Source of the DNA: Aestuariivivens insulae
GTDB taxonomy: Bacteria; Bacteroidota; Bacteroidia; Flavobacteriales; Flavobacteriaceae
Reading direction: 5' to 3'
DNA: 64,000 nucleotides
Assembly: GCF_022662195.1 (NCBI RefSeq)
Contig: NZ_JAKMCS010000003.1
Span: 335,755-399,754 of the forward strand
Shown here: positions 17,616 to 29,796 of the stretch, piece by piece
How the letters are laid out: the number at the start of each line of letters is the position of its first letter
Numbering within the stretch: the stretch's first letter is position 1
Notes under the pieces: model-generated
The model's database searches: none
What the model was told of the DNA's origin: nothing
What the model saw: the letters and a program-made list of their open reading frames with translations, nothing else
Position numbers and translations under genes: made by a program

Positions 17616-19496
17616 TTACTGTACTTTTAAAATAAAGGATTCCAAAGGATGTATTGTAATGGGTATGCTTGCTTGGTCTTTATGAATTGTTAAATTAGAA
17701 CTATATTGATTGTATAACATATCTTTTAATTGGTATTTACCATGTTTTAAGCCCCATTTATCAATAAGGCTTTCTGGTAATTTTAGGTTAAAGCTATATT
17801 CCTTGTTAGCATCAAAATTGGAGATGATAATGAGTTTTTCTTCATTGCTCCACCTCACAAAAGATAGCAATTTATCGTTATAGTTTTTGGTGTTTTTACG
17901 ATTATATGAATGAATATCCCGATATTCCCCAGTTAAAGCAGGGCTCTGTATGGTAAAGTTTAACAAGCGTTTGTAGAAATCCCTAAGTGCTTTTTCTTCT
18001 TCGGTTAATTGTCCGCCATCAAAAGCGCCGTTATTCATCCATCGCTGATGGGCTGGCACACCAGCATAATCGAAAATAGACGTTCGTGTAGGGTCTCCAT
18101 ATCCGGTTTCTTCAGAGCCATCCTCTCCAACTTCCTGTCCGAAGTAGACCATGGTAGGCGCTGTTGTAGCAGTCGCCGAAACCACCATTGCCGGCTTGCC
18201 TTTTTCTGCTTGTCCAGCAAAATCTGGGCTAGCCAAACGTTGCTCGTCATGGTTCTCCAGAAAATGCAACATATGGTGTTCAATATCCTTCAAACCTTCA
18301 AAAATTGGAGGAATATTATCCGTCTTGCCGTAACCTTGCACCACATGCTTTATGGTATCATACAATTGTACTTTATCGTAGAGGTAATCCATTTTCCCTT
18401 TTTTAATGTAATCTCTATAAAGCGCTGGATTATAAACTTCGGCCAACAAAAAGGTTTCAGGGTTTTTCATTTTAATAGCAGAATTCATATAGCTCCAAAA
18501 TTCAACAGGCACCATTTCTGCCATATCAAACCGGAAGCCATCAACGCCTTTTTCCAACCAATACAAGGCTATATCCTTGAATTTTATCCAGGAATTGGGC
18601 ACGGTTTTATCTTTCCAAAATTCAAAATGTGCTTTGTAGCCTTTGTTATCGAATCCGGCGGGCAGCTCGTCAAAATCCTTTTTGCCTTCGGGTGACACCC
18701 CATAGTTTACTTTTACCGTTTCGTACCAATCCCCCATATTGGGCTGTGATAACCGCGAACCATTGCCGGTCCATTTTGCGGGGTTTTCATCAAATTTACC
18801 ATCTATTAATGGATGCTGTTCTCCTCCAAGTGGCAGATAACCTTCTTCCCATACAGGGACTTTAAACGACGCTTTCGGGTTGTAATAAAAATTGTTGTTG
18901 ACATGATATGTGACTGAAGTATCGTCCTCTTCACCAAAATCTTTAACACCATTGGGTTTGGATATGCTTTTATAATTTCGGGCCACATGGTTAGGTACAA
19001 TATCTATGATTACTTTTAGTCCGGCATTATGGGTTCGGTCAATAAGTGCCTGGAATTCTTCCAATCGGTTCTCGACATGAACTGCCAAGTCTGGATTTAC
19101 ATTGTAATAATCTTTTACGGCGTAGGGCGAACCGGCACGTCCTTTAACCACATCGGGATCGTCGTTGGAAATACCGTATGCCGTATAGTCCCTAATAACA
19201 TCATGATGCAACACTCCTGTATACCAAATATGCGTTACCCCTAAATCTTTTATTTCTGTTAGGGCCTTATTGGTAAAATCGTTGAATTTTCCAACGCCAT
19301 TCTCTTCAATAGTGCCCCAAGGCTTATTTGTTGTATTGGTATTTCCAAACAAACGTGTAAACACCTGATAAACCACTTTCTTTTTCTGGTCGTTTACAGC
19401 TAATGTATTTTCAGATGATTGTTTTTGCGCTTTGTTAGCACAACTGGTTAAGATTAGAAAAACTGTACTAATTAAAACTATAAACTTATTTCTCAT
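17616..19496 (-). CDS. GH13 alpha-amylase lipoprotein
   Basis: This is a second GH13 enzyme of 626 residues. The lipobox LTSC near residue 19 marks it as a lipoprotein. Catalytic regions are VIIDIVPNHVAR, DGFRFDMAEMVP with the nucleophile, FLLAEVYNP with the acid/base Glu, and FLENHDEQRL. The sequence differs clearly from the adjacent amylases, so these are not recent duplicates and probably differ in substrate length or linkage. The 194-base gap to the upstream esterase gene holds an imperfect inverted repeat (ATTCCCGT near 19615, ACGGGAAT near 19676) and no gene. Confidence 0.9.
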   Translation of the reverse strand: MRNKFIVLISTVFLILTSCANKAQKQSSENTLAVNDQKKKVVYQVFTRLFGNTNTTNKPWGTIEENGVGKFNDFTNKALTEIKDLGVTHIWYTGVLHHDVIRDYTAYGISNDDPDVVKGRAGSPYAVKDYYNVNPDLAVHVENRLEEFQALIDRTHNAGLKVIIDIVPNHVARNYKSISKPNGVKDFGEEDDTSVTYHVNNNFYYNPKASFKVPVWEEGYLPLGGEQHPLIDGKFDENPAKWTGNGSRLSQPNMGDWYETVKVNYGVSPEGKKDFDELPAGFDNKGYKAHFEFWKDKTVPNSWIKFKDIALYWLEKGVDGFRFDMAEMVPVEFWSYMNSAIKMKNPETFLLAEVYNPALYRDYIKKGKMDYLYDKVQLYDTIKHVVQGYGKTDNIPPIFEGLKDIEHHMLHFLENHDEQRLASPDFAGQAEKGKPAMVVSATATTAPTMVYFGQEVGEDGSEETGYGDPTRTSIFDYAGVPAHQRWMNNGAFDGGQLTEEEKALRDFYKRLLNFTIQSPALTGEYRDIHSYNRKNTKNYNDKLLSFVRWSNEEKLIIISNFDANKEYSFNLKLPESLIDKWGLKHGKYQLKDMLYNQYSSNLTIHKDQASIPITIHPLESFILKVQ

Positions 19497-19690
19497 ATTT
19501 AATCAACAATAAAAAATTTCTTGAAACGAACTATCACAGAGGCAGAGTCATAGAGATATTTCGCTCGCTTCATTTTAACCTTTATAAGCCAAAAACCGAA
19601 ATTCTCTTATTTAGATTCCCGTTTTATTCATATATACATATTCTTAAATTTTTGTATTCATGAATCTTCGATTTCACGGGAATGACAATT

Positions 19691-20902
19691 TCAACGGACA
19701 CCCAGAGGCATAGCCTCGAGGAATTCTTTTCGATTAAACAGCCATTCTATGGCCTTTTTAAACTCAGCTTTCCAAAAGGACTCATTGTGCATTCCTGCTT
19801 CTATGATCTCGATATCCAAATGGTATTCTGGAAAATTGTTCATGCTTAACAAGAGTTCCATCTTACGCACGTTTTCAATCGTATCTTCCCCTTCCTTTCC
19901 TCCAACTAAATAGTACACTTTAGAATCACTTAAATTGGCATGTTGTTTTGTAAATTCAAAACAGTCTTCGGCATACCAAAATGAAGGCGAAAAAACTGCA
20001 GCTTTCCCAAAAAAATCTGGATATTTAAAAAACGCATAGTGTGATATTAAGCCTCCCATAGACGAGCCCATAATGGCTGTGTCTTCTCTGTCCGGTTTCG
20101 TTCTATATGCTTTATCGATTGCTGGTTTTAGTGTACTTACTAAGAAATCGACATAGGCTTCGCCTTCCCCTTTTCCATATTTTACATTATCCCATGGTGA
20201 ATACTCGCTTAACCGTGTATCTCCGCCATGGTCTATAGCCACAACTATTAAACTAAAATGGTTTTCGTTATAGAGTTTGTTTAAGGTTTCATCGACTTCC
20301 CATTCACCACTAAACGATGTTTTTAAATCGAAAACATTTTGCCCGTCTTGCATGTATAACACAGGATAGCTTAGATTTGACGTTTCGTAATTTGGCGGTA
20401 AATAAACACTAACTTTTCTTGTTCTTTTTAATTGTGGCATAGCAAATGCCTCATCAAATACATGCACATTATTTAAAGCTGTCGACGGCCTTTCGTCTTG
20501 TGCTTTGCTGTTCCAATTTGATATATTTATAGCAACCGTTTCATTTTTATTAGTAAACGTGTAGCTTCTATTTTCAATGGGGTTACCATCTAATTGACAT
20601 TCTACGGTTTCCCAACTTCCATTAGTAAATTTAAAGTTTATAAACTCCCGATATTTGGGAATGGTAATACGGTATTGTTTGCTCTCTTTCTTTAATTTGA
20701 ATTGTTCACGGCCGCCAGACCAACCTTCAAAATCGCCCGACAGATAAATATCTGAACTAAAATCGTGGTCTTCAGGCAAGTCTTTTATGATAAAGGTGAC
20801 CTCCTCATTGCCCAAGATTGGATTCTCTGAATCGGTATTTTTTTCTTTTTTACAGGAAAAAAATACCGTTATTATGAATGCAACAATGCCAAGTGGTTTC
20901 AT
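19691..20902 (-). CDS. esterase with starch-binding-like N-terminus
   Basis: This 403-residue lipoprotein has a lipobox VFFSC near residue 16. Residues of about 35-135 look like a CBM20/CBM48-type beta-sandwich (DIYLSGDFEGWSGG, FKFTNGSWETVE). Residues of about 150-395 are an esterase-D/CE1-like alpha/beta hydrolase with nucleophile Ser in MGSSMGGLISHY, ASP-type turns in VVAIDHGGDTR, and the catalytic His in EAGMHNESFW. It sits inside the starch operon, suggesting it de-esterifies a modified glucan or anchors near starch. That role is inference. Confidence 0.75.
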   Translation of the reverse strand: MKPLGIVAFIITVFFSCKKEKNTDSENPILGNEEVTFIIKDLPEDHDFSSDIYLSGDFEGWSGGREQFKLKKESKQYRITIPKYREFINFKFTNGSWETVECQLDGNPIENRSYTFTNKNETVAINISNWNSKAQDERPSTALNNVHVFDEAFAMPQLKRTRKVSVYLPPNYETSNLSYPVLYMQDGQNVFDLKTSFSGEWEVDETLNKLYNENHFSLIVVAIDHGGDTRLSEYSPWDNVKYGKGEGEAYVDFLVSTLKPAIDKAYRTKPDREDTAIMGSSMGGLISHYAFFKYPDFFGKAAVFSPSFWYAEDCFEFTKQHANLSDSKVYYLVGGKEGEDTIENVRKMELLLSMNNFPEYHLDIEIIEAGMHNESFWKAEFKKAIEWLFNRKEFLEAMPLGVR

Positions 20903-20984
20903 ATATGGAGCTCTCTAGATCGTTGGGTATTAGATTTAATTTACTTATTGGTATACTTTTTTAAAACCTGTGAGGTCTTTGTTT

Positions 20985-22940
20985 CTATAATTTTGTTGTT
21001 AGAATAAGGCTGCCTTGCTCTTCAAGTCTCAAGCTATCTTTCCAACCCACACGTTCACCATTAATAATATTGATTAACTTTTTACCATATAACCCTACTT
21101 CATTAAACCTATCCAAATTCAAAGTCACTGGTTCAATATTTTTATTAATGATGTGTACCACGGTTTCATCACCATATACCCTAAACAGTACATATACCCC
21201 ATTTTTAGGCGCAAAATGAATGGTTTCTCCTTTATGGATAGCTTCACTATCCTTCCTGTAATGCAACACTCTTTTTAGAAACGACTGCATGTCTTTTTGG
21301 GCTTCGGTTAATCCCTCTCCCGTAAAAGCATTAATAGCATCGCCAGTCCAGCCACCAGGGAAATCGGTACGAATTAAACCATGGTCTCCCGGTTTTTTAA
21401 AATCGTTCATTAAAATTTCAGTGCCATAGTATATTTGTGGAATCCTGGGAAGTGTTAACATGTAACTTAAAGCCATTTTAGTATTTACAATATCACCATG
21501 TAATTGGGTAAAAATACGACTCATATCGTGGTTATCGGGAAATATCAATATATCCTTGGGCGAGGCATAGGAAAAATCGTTTGCCAGACCTTCATACATT
21601 TTAATCAATCCTCTATCAAAGGCCTCATCTTCATTTAATGCCTGAACAATATTGGATTGCATCGCAAAATCCATGGTTGATTTAAGATTAGAATCATAAC
21701 CATCCTTATTTGCATGGCCTTCTTGCCAATACGCTATAAGCAACGGATTATAACTCCATTCTTCGCCAACAATGCTAAAGTTAGGATACTCTTCCATAAT
21801 TGCACCTGCCCAGTTACTCAAAAAGGTTTTATCTGAATAGGGGTAAGTGTCTTGACGAATACCATTGAGCTGTAAGGTTTCTATCCACCATATACTGTTT
21901 TGTATAAGGTAGTTGGCCATAAATGGATTTTGTTGGTTTAAATCGGGCATTTCAGAAACAAACCAGCCTCCAGTTTCTAATTTTTTATCGACTTTTGAAG
22001 CATAAGGGTCTTGGTTGGTAGTTCTTCGGTGATTAGTGATTATTGGGCGCCCTTCTTTTTCAAACGCTTCTTGATAGCTTATCCAATCTTTAAACGGTAA
22101 ATCTTTCATCCACCAATGTTCCAATCCACAATGGTTAACCACTTGGTCCATAACGTGCTTCATCCCTCTCTCATGCAATTGATGGGATAGTTCTTTATAT
22201 TCTGCCAAAGTCCCAATCCGTGGATCCACTTCATAAAAATTGGTCATAGCATAGCCATGGTAAGACCCTTTAGGCATATCGTTAGTCAATAAAGGGCAGG
22301 GCCAAACAGCTGTAAAACCTAAGTCTTCTATATAATCTAAATGATTGGTTATACCCTCTATATCTCCACCGTGGCGGGCATAATCATGCGCTCTATCGAT
22401 ACTTTTTTCTTTTAACGTTTCTACTATATCATTACTTGGGTTGGCATTGGCAAATCGGTCTGGGGTAATTAAATAAATCACATCGCTACTATCAAAGCCC
22501 TTGTAATCCTCGGCTGGTTTTTCCCTGGATTTTAATTCATAAGTATAAACTAAATCGGTTTTATTGTTTTGTTTGAATGTGATATTAAATTTTCCCGCTT
22601 TGGCAGCACTATCAATGTCGAGATCGATAAACAAATAATTAGGACTATCGGCTTTATGGACTTTTTTGATAGTTACTCCCGGATATGACATGCTCGGAAG
22701 GGCTTCTGAAATATTAGTGTGTTTTACCAGTAGCTGTAATTGCGACTTCTTAAACCCTACCCACCAATTGGGAGGCTCGACACGTTGAATGTCTTGCCTT
22801 TCTGTAATGGTTATTTCTGCTTTTTCACTTGGAGCTTCCTTATCTTCACCTTCTTTACAGGACACGTTGAGCAAGATAAACCCCAATATTAGGCTAATAA
22901 CAAAAGGATATGGTAATCTTTGGTTTCTGAAATACTTCAT
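20985..22940 (-). CDS. GH13 cyclomaltodextrinase/neopullulanase-like (SusA-like)
   Basis: This 651-residue lipoprotein has the lipobox NVSC near residue 28. An N-terminal cyclomaltodextrinase-type domain (VEPPNWWVGFKKSQLQLLV) precedes the GH13 barrel, which has regions HVMDQVVNHCG, NGIRQDTYPYSD with the nucleophile, FSIVGEEWSY with the acid/base Glu, and FPDNHDMSRI. By family it would cut maltodextrins or cyclodextrins after import, like SusA. It lies 10 bases downstream of the GH97 gene. Confidence 0.88.
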   Translation of the reverse strand: MKYFRNQRLPYPFVISLILGFILLNVSCKEGEDKEAPSEKAEITITERQDIQRVEPPNWWVGFKKSQLQLLVKHTNISEALPSMSYPGVTIKKVHKADSPNYLFIDLDIDSAAKAGKFNITFKQNNKTDLVYTYELKSREKPAEDYKGFDSSDVIYLITPDRFANANPSNDIVETLKEKSIDRAHDYARHGGDIEGITNHLDYIEDLGFTAVWPCPLLTNDMPKGSYHGYAMTNFYEVDPRIGTLAEYKELSHQLHERGMKHVMDQVVNHCGLEHWWMKDLPFKDWISYQEAFEKEGRPIITNHRRTTNQDPYASKVDKKLETGGWFVSEMPDLNQQNPFMANYLIQNSIWWIETLQLNGIRQDTYPYSDKTFLSNWAGAIMEEYPNFSIVGEEWSYNPLLIAYWQEGHANKDGYDSNLKSTMDFAMQSNIVQALNEDEAFDRGLIKMYEGLANDFSYASPKDILIFPDNHDMSRIFTQLHGDIVNTKMALSYMLTLPRIPQIYYGTEILMNDFKKPGDHGLIRTDFPGGWTGDAINAFTGEGLTEAQKDMQSFLKRVLHYRKDSEAIHKGETIHFAPKNGVYVLFRVYGDETVVHIINKNIEPVTLNLDRFNEVGLYGKKLINIINGERVGWKDSLRLEEQGSLILTTKL

Positions 22941-22950
22941 TGTATTTATT

Positions 22951-25128
<2,178 letters not shown>

Positions 25129-25146
25129 TTAATAATACCCTTCCGA

Positions 25147-25273
25147 CTTTAAACTCTTGATTGAGTTTAAAGCCACCTTCCCTTAAAAAGGGAAGGAGCT
25201 ATGTTTGTTGATGTATTCTACCTCTCCTCCTTATAAAGGAGGAGTGGCTTCGGTTTCATTTAAGAAACCGAAG
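25147..25273. repeat. four consecutive perfect hairpins
   Basis: Between the GH65 and GH97 genes lie four back-to-back inverted repeats. They are CTTTAAACTC/GAGTTTAAAG (25147-25172), CCTTCCCTT/AAGGGAAGG (25176-25196), CTCCTCCTT/AAGGAGGAG (25224-25244) and CTTCGGTTTC/GAAACCGAAG (25264-25273 for the right arm). They are unrelated to each other in sequence. The position within the operon suggests mRNA stabilisation or partial termination. They could also be a composite of REP-like elements. Confidence 0.85.
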
Positions 25274-25323
25274 ACGAGGAGGTTTTAATGATGCTCAAAA
25301 ATGTTTTCTCATGCGCTAAAAAA

Positions 25324-27630
25324 TTATACGGTAACCAAACTGTTAGGTTCAATGGTGACCAATTTATCGTTAACTAATAATTGTAATGATGCACCGCTCT
25401 CCAACTCAAAATTGATTTTATCTTGACAAACGTTTACCTTAAGGATATATCCCCTATAGTTCACCTTAAAGGAATAGGCCTCCCATTGTGTTGGGATTTT
25501 AGGCGTAAACGACAACGTATTATTTTTAATTCGCATGCCACCAAAACCTTCTACAATGCTCATCCATGTTCCTGCCATTGAGGTAATATGAAGACCTTCG
25601 TGAACTTCGTGGTTATAATCGTCTAAATCCAACCTCGAGGTACGCAAATAGAAGGTATAGGCCTGGTCCATTCTATCTAATTTCGCCGCTTGGATACTAT
25701 GCACACAAGGCGACAAAGAACTTTCGTGAACGGTGAAAGGCTCATAAAAATCAAAATGACGCTCTATTTCTTCCACAGTGAACTGGTCTTCAAAAAAGTA
25801 AAGTCCTTGAAGCGTATCGGCCTGCTTTATGTATGGTGAGCGCAGAATACGGTCCCAGCTCCATTTTTGGTTTATGGGCCTTTCGGTTTTTGGTAAATCG
25901 GCTACCGTAATGAGTTCTTTATCTAAAAATCCATCCTGCTGTAAATAAACTTGGTGTTTTTCAGAATAGGGGAAATACATATTATCTGCAACGGCTTTCC
26001 AAAGCGCTACTTCCTTTGGGGTAAGTTTTACCTTTTTGGTTATCCTAGAGAAATCTGAAGGATATTCAGTTTCAATCTTATCTAAATTCTCAATGGTATA
26101 GTTAATACACCATTGTGCCAAATAGTTGGTGTACCAATTATTGTTTACATTGTTTTCGTATTCGTTTGGCCCGGTTACTCCTAAGATAACATACTGCTTT
26201 TTATCATTTGAATAAGTGGCTCGTTGTTGCCAAAAACGGGCTATGCCTATAAGCACTTCCAGTCCTTTTTCTGGAACATAACTATAATCGCCTGTATAAC
26301 GATGGTAATTAAAAATAGCAAAGGCAATGGCTCCATTTCTATGAATTTCTTCAAATGTAATTTCCCATTCGTTATGGCACTCTTCACCATTCATCGTTAC
26401 CATAGGGTATAGTGCCGCTCCATTAGTAAATCCTAATTTCTCAGCATTTTCTATGGCTTTATCTAAATGGTTGTAGCGGTACTCCAAAAGCGTTCTTGCC
26501 ACTTTTTGGTCTTTGGTCGCCATATAAAAGGGTATACAATAGGCTTCGGTATCCCAATAGGTACTCCCTCCATATTTTTCACCTGTAAACCCTTTAGGGC
26601 CTATGTTTAATCTGGAATCTTTTCCTAGATAGGTTTGATTTAACTGAAAGATATTAAAGCGAATGCCCTGCTGTGCCTTTTCGTCGCCCGAGATGGTAAT
26701 GTCGGACATGCTCCAAATGCTTGCCCATGCTTGTTTTTGGCTTTCTAACAATTGGTCGAACCCTTTTTCCGTGGCATTTTTCAAAACCTGCTTAGCGGCT
26801 TCTACCAATTTGGTCTTATCATGGTTTCTATCAACCGTATAGCCTCCAAACTTTTGTATGGTAAAACACTCGCCTTGCTTTGCTGGATAATGATAAGCAA
26901 ATGCCACTGTTTTTTCTGTTGTTTTAATTTCGGGCTGTATCTCTAATTGTTTGTTATTGGCAAATACCATGGCCTCCATAAAGGTACAGGTATGAAATTC
27001 TGTTTTCATGGTTTTGGCCTCGATAAATCCTTGATTAGTCCCATGACTAACCTTTAGGGTATTCCAGAATTTATCGTCCCAATTGGTATCTTCATTGGTA
27101 ATACCAGAATCTAAATAGGGTTCAAAAACAATATCTGCATCCGAGTTTATTGGAGTAACTTCATAGTTAATAGCCCCAAGTTCATCTAAATCCAAACTTA
27201 AAAAACGCTTTGTGCTTACCTGAACTTGTATGTTATTCTGAAGTGTGGCCGTAAAGCTTCTAGATAACCAACCTTCTTTCATGTTAAGTTCTCTCCTAAA
27301 GTTTTTTACGGTTTTACATGCATATAAATCTAAAGTTTCGCCATTTACCGTCACATTAACCCCAATCCAATTAGGCGCGTTAAGCACTTTGGCAAAATAT
27401 TCTGGATAGCCGTTTTTCCACCAGCCTACACGTGTTTTATCTGGATAGTAAACCCCTGCTATATAGCTTCCTTGAAAGCTTGGTCCAGAATAGTGCTCTT
27501 CAAAATTGGCACGTTGCCCCATAGCACCATTACCGATACTGAATAGGCTCTCGGAAGACTTGACGCGATTAGTGTCAAAGCCTTCTTCGATAATAGACCA
27601 ATTATCTGGTTTTATATAATCTTGATTCAT
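25324..27630 (-). CDS. GH65 maltose phosphorylase
   Basis: This enzyme splits maltose with phosphate to glucose and beta-glucose-1-phosphate. The 768-residue cytoplasmic protein has no signal peptide. The general acid Glu is in TGPNEYENNVNNNWYTN near residue 488. Other family blocks are YGGSTYWDTEAYCIPFY, MNGEECHNEWEI and the phosphate-binding HEGLHITSMAGTW near residue 670. It overlaps the upstream beta-phosphoglucomutase gene by 29 bases, so the two are translationally coupled and form one pathway. GH65 also contains trehalose and kojibiose phosphorylases; the starch context favours maltose. Confidence 0.9.
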   Translation of the reverse strand: MNQDYIKPDNWSIIEEGFDTNRVKSSESLFSIGNGAMGQRANFEEHYSGPSFQGSYIAGVYYPDKTRVGWWKNGYPEYFAKVLNAPNWIGVNVTVNGETLDLYACKTVKNFRRELNMKEGWLSRSFTATLQNNIQVQVSTKRFLSLDLDELGAINYEVTPINSDADIVFEPYLDSGITNEDTNWDDKFWNTLKVSHGTNQGFIEAKTMKTEFHTCTFMEAMVFANNKQLEIQPEIKTTEKTVAFAYHYPAKQGECFTIQKFGGYTVDRNHDKTKLVEAAKQVLKNATEKGFDQLLESQKQAWASIWSMSDITISGDEKAQQGIRFNIFQLNQTYLGKDSRLNIGPKGFTGEKYGGSTYWDTEAYCIPFYMATKDQKVARTLLEYRYNHLDKAIENAEKLGFTNGAALYPMVTMNGEECHNEWEITFEEIHRNGAIAFAIFNYHRYTGDYSYVPEKGLEVLIGIARFWQQRATYSNDKKQYVILGVTGPNEYENNVNNNWYTNYLAQWCINYTIENLDKIETEYPSDFSRITKKVKLTPKEVALWKAVADNMYFPYSEKHQVYLQQDGFLDKELITVADLPKTERPINQKWSWDRILRSPYIKQADTLQGLYFFEDQFTVEEIERHFDFYEPFTVHESSLSPCVHSIQAAKLDRMDQAYTFYLRTSRLDLDDYNHEVHEGLHITSMAGTWMSIVEGFGGMRIKNNTLSFTPKIPTQWEAYSFKVNYRGYILKVNVCQDKINFELESGASLQLLVNDKLVTIEPNSLVTV

Positions 27631-28300
27631 TATTATTTTTTCTTTTGTCTGAAATAAACTGAGAGAAGAAATTTTCTGGTATTTCAGTTAAATTGTTAAA
27701 ATTATAATCTGCTTCATTAAGCGTTTCTTTGTCGCCAACTCCTATGGAAATCATGTTGGCTTGGTTTGCCGCTTCAATCCCTGCAATGGCGTCTTCAAAA
27801 ACAATACATTGTTCTGGCTGTAGGTTTAATTGTTTTGCCCCTATGAGAAAAACTTCGGGATCTGGCTTGGCTTTAGACACACTGTTACCGTCTACAATTC
27901 CAGAAAAGCGATGCAATAAATTAACTTGCTTAAGTATTAACGTTGCATTCTTACTGGCAGAACCCAGCACATATTTAATTCCTAAATCGTCTAAAGTATC
28001 CAAAAGCCCATTAACGCCTGGCAGAATTTCCTCTGGTCCCATTTTAGTGATATAGCCTAAGTAATCTTCATTTTTACTCACTAAAATCTCTTGCTTTTTT
28101 GCTTCTGGCAGCTCTAAGTTGCCAATCTCCAGGAGAATCTCTAAAGACCTTACCCTACTAACCCCTTTTAACAGTTCGTTATGGGTTTCGGTAAAGGCTA
28201 TCCCTAAATCGTCAGCAAGGTTTTTCCATGCTAAAAAGTGATATTTTGCGGTATCTACAATCACCCCATCTAAATCGAATATGACTCCTATCTTGTTCAT
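27602..28300 (-). CDS. pgmB: beta-phosphoglucomutase
   Basis: This enzyme converts beta-glucose-1-phosphate to glucose-6-phosphate, linking maltose phosphorolysis to glycolysis. It is a 232-residue HAD-superfamily protein. The nucleophile and acid aspartates are in FDLDGVIVDTAKYHF, and motif II is GSASKNA. KAKPDPEVFL holds the conserved lysine and VFEDAIAGIEAA is motif III. Its stop codon region overlaps the maltose phosphorylase start by 29 bases. The MFS gene lies 6 bases upstream. Confidence 0.93.
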   Translation of the reverse strand: MNKIGVIFDLDGVIVDTAKYHFLAWKNLADDLGIAFTETHNELLKGVSRVRSLEILLEIGNLELPEAKKQEILVSKNEDYLGYITKMGPEEILPGVNGLLDTLDDLGIKYVLGSASKNATLILKQVNLLHRFSGIVDGNSVSKAKPDPEVFLIGAKQLNLQPEQCIVFEDAIAGIEAANQANMISIGVGDKETLNEADYNFNNLTEIPENFFSQFISDKRKNNNESRLYKTR

Positions 28301-28306
28301 TTTTTT

Positions 28307-29662
28307 TTATTGAATTATATCGTCTACATCCTTAACCTTAAACACTAAGGATGCAGCAATTAAAAAACTAACGCCACTCATTACTAAAGCGAATATGGCA
28401 TGGTTTCCATAGGCATATTTAACTAGCGGCCCACCTATTAAGGCGTTAATGATTTGAGGGATTACAATGAAGAAATTAAATATTCCCATATATACTCCCA
28501 TTTTCTTTGGCGAAATTGATCCTGCCAAAATAGCATAAGGCATAGCCAAAATACTTGCCCATGCAACACCAACTCCAATCATGGATAGAATCAACCAATT
28601 TTTATCTGGCATGATGTAGATAGACAGTAATCCTAAACCACCTATTATAAGAGAAATTGAATGTGTTTTTTTACGTCCTACTTTCTTCGCTATATATGGC
28701 AATGCAAAAGCGTAAAATGCAGAAACGAAATTGTAAACCCCAAATAAGATACCCACCCAGTCGCCAGCATTTTGATAGCTTCCACTGCTACTATCGGTAT
28801 GTGGCAAACCATAAATATGTTGAGCAATTGCAGGGGTTGCAAAAACCCACATACCAAAAAGACCAAACCAGGAAAAAAATTGAACCCAAGCCAATTGGCG
28901 CATGGTGGCTGGCATTTTTTTGAAGTCGTCAAAAATATCCAACAAGTTCGATGTTTCTTTTTCCTCTTTTAATTCGGCGTTTGAATCTGATTGGTTTTCC
29001 TCGAAACCAGCAAGCTCTTCAGGAGAATACTCCTTAGTGGTAGTAAGTGTAACAAGGATTGATCCCACTAAGACAATAGCACCAATTATAAAAGATAAAA
29101 TTAAATTAAAAGGAACTGTGCCTTCGGTAGTTTCATTTGATACTCCAAACCAATTGGTAAGCACATATGGCAACCATGAACCTAATACAGCGCCAAACCC
29201 TATAAGCGCAGTTTGTACACTAAAACCTAAAGTTCGTTGGTCTGTCCTCAAATTATCCCCTACCAAAGCACGAAATGGTTCCATGGCAATATTGAACGAG
29301 GCATCCATAATCATGAGCATGCCTGCTCCCACCCAAAGGGCTGGTAAAAAAGCTATAAAAATATCTGCTTGAGGTAAAAATACTAAACCAATAGATGCTA
29401 GAATAGCTCCTACTAAGAAGTATGGTTTGCGTCTCCCAAATCTGCTCCAAGTTTTATCACTGTAATGCCCAATAACTGGTTGAACAATTAGTCCCATTAG
29501 CGGGGCTATTATCCAAAACCATGACAGTTCATGAACATCGGCTCCGAAAATTTGAAGTATTCTACTTGCGTTGGCATTTTGAAGGGCGAAACCCATCTGA
29601 ATTCCCAGAAACCCAAAACTCATGTTCCAGATTTCCCAGAAACTTAATCTACGCTTTTCCAT
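28307..29662 (-). CDS. MFS maltose/oligosaccharide transporter
   Basis: This inner-membrane transporter has 451 residues and about 12 hydrophobic segments. The MFS signature GHYSDKTWSRFGRRKPYF lies in the loop between helices 2 and 3. An acidic cytoplasmic loop lies near residue 230. It resembles the SLC45-like sugar/cation symporters common in Bacteroidota starch loci. It is the first gene of the minus-strand operon, so it would import maltose for the phosphorylase pathway. The substrate is inferred from the neighbours. Confidence 0.85.
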   Translation of the reverse strand: MEKRRLSFWEIWNMSFGFLGIQMGFALQNANASRILQIFGADVHELSWFWIIAPLMGLIVQPVIGHYSDKTWSRFGRRKPYFLVGAILASIGLVFLPQADIFIAFLPALWVGAGMLMIMDASFNIAMEPFRALVGDNLRTDQRTLGFSVQTALIGFGAVLGSWLPYVLTNWFGVSNETTEGTVPFNLILSFIIGAIVLVGSILVTLTTTKEYSPEELAGFEENQSDSNAELKEEKETSNLLDIFDDFKKMPATMRQLAWVQFFSWFGLFGMWVFATPAIAQHIYGLPHTDSSSGSYQNAGDWVGILFGVYNFVSAFYAFALPYIAKKVGRKKTHSISLIIGGLGLLSIYIMPDKNWLILSMIGVGVAWASILAMPYAILAGSISPKKMGVYMGIFNFFIVIPQIINALIGGPLVKYAYGNHAIFALVMSGVSFLIAASLVFKVKDVDDIIQ

Positions 29663-29796
29663 TAAATAGTATATTTTAATTAATACTATTTGATAAGCGG
29701 TATGTACTTATCAAAACTTATGGTGAGAAGTGAAAATATAAGTCTTGATTATGGGTCAAAGATATAAAAGATTTTTTGTTATTTCCAAATAAAATT

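Noticed and set aside
18009..18695. A 228-codon plus-strand ORF opposite the second GH13 amylase
   Set aside because: It is fully antisense to a gene with all four GH13 catalytic regions, and the translated sequence shows no family motif.
28902..29372. A 156-codon plus-strand ORF opposite the MFS gene
   Set aside because: It lies fully inside the MFS gene on the other strand, and the MFS reading has clear transmembrane and family motifs.
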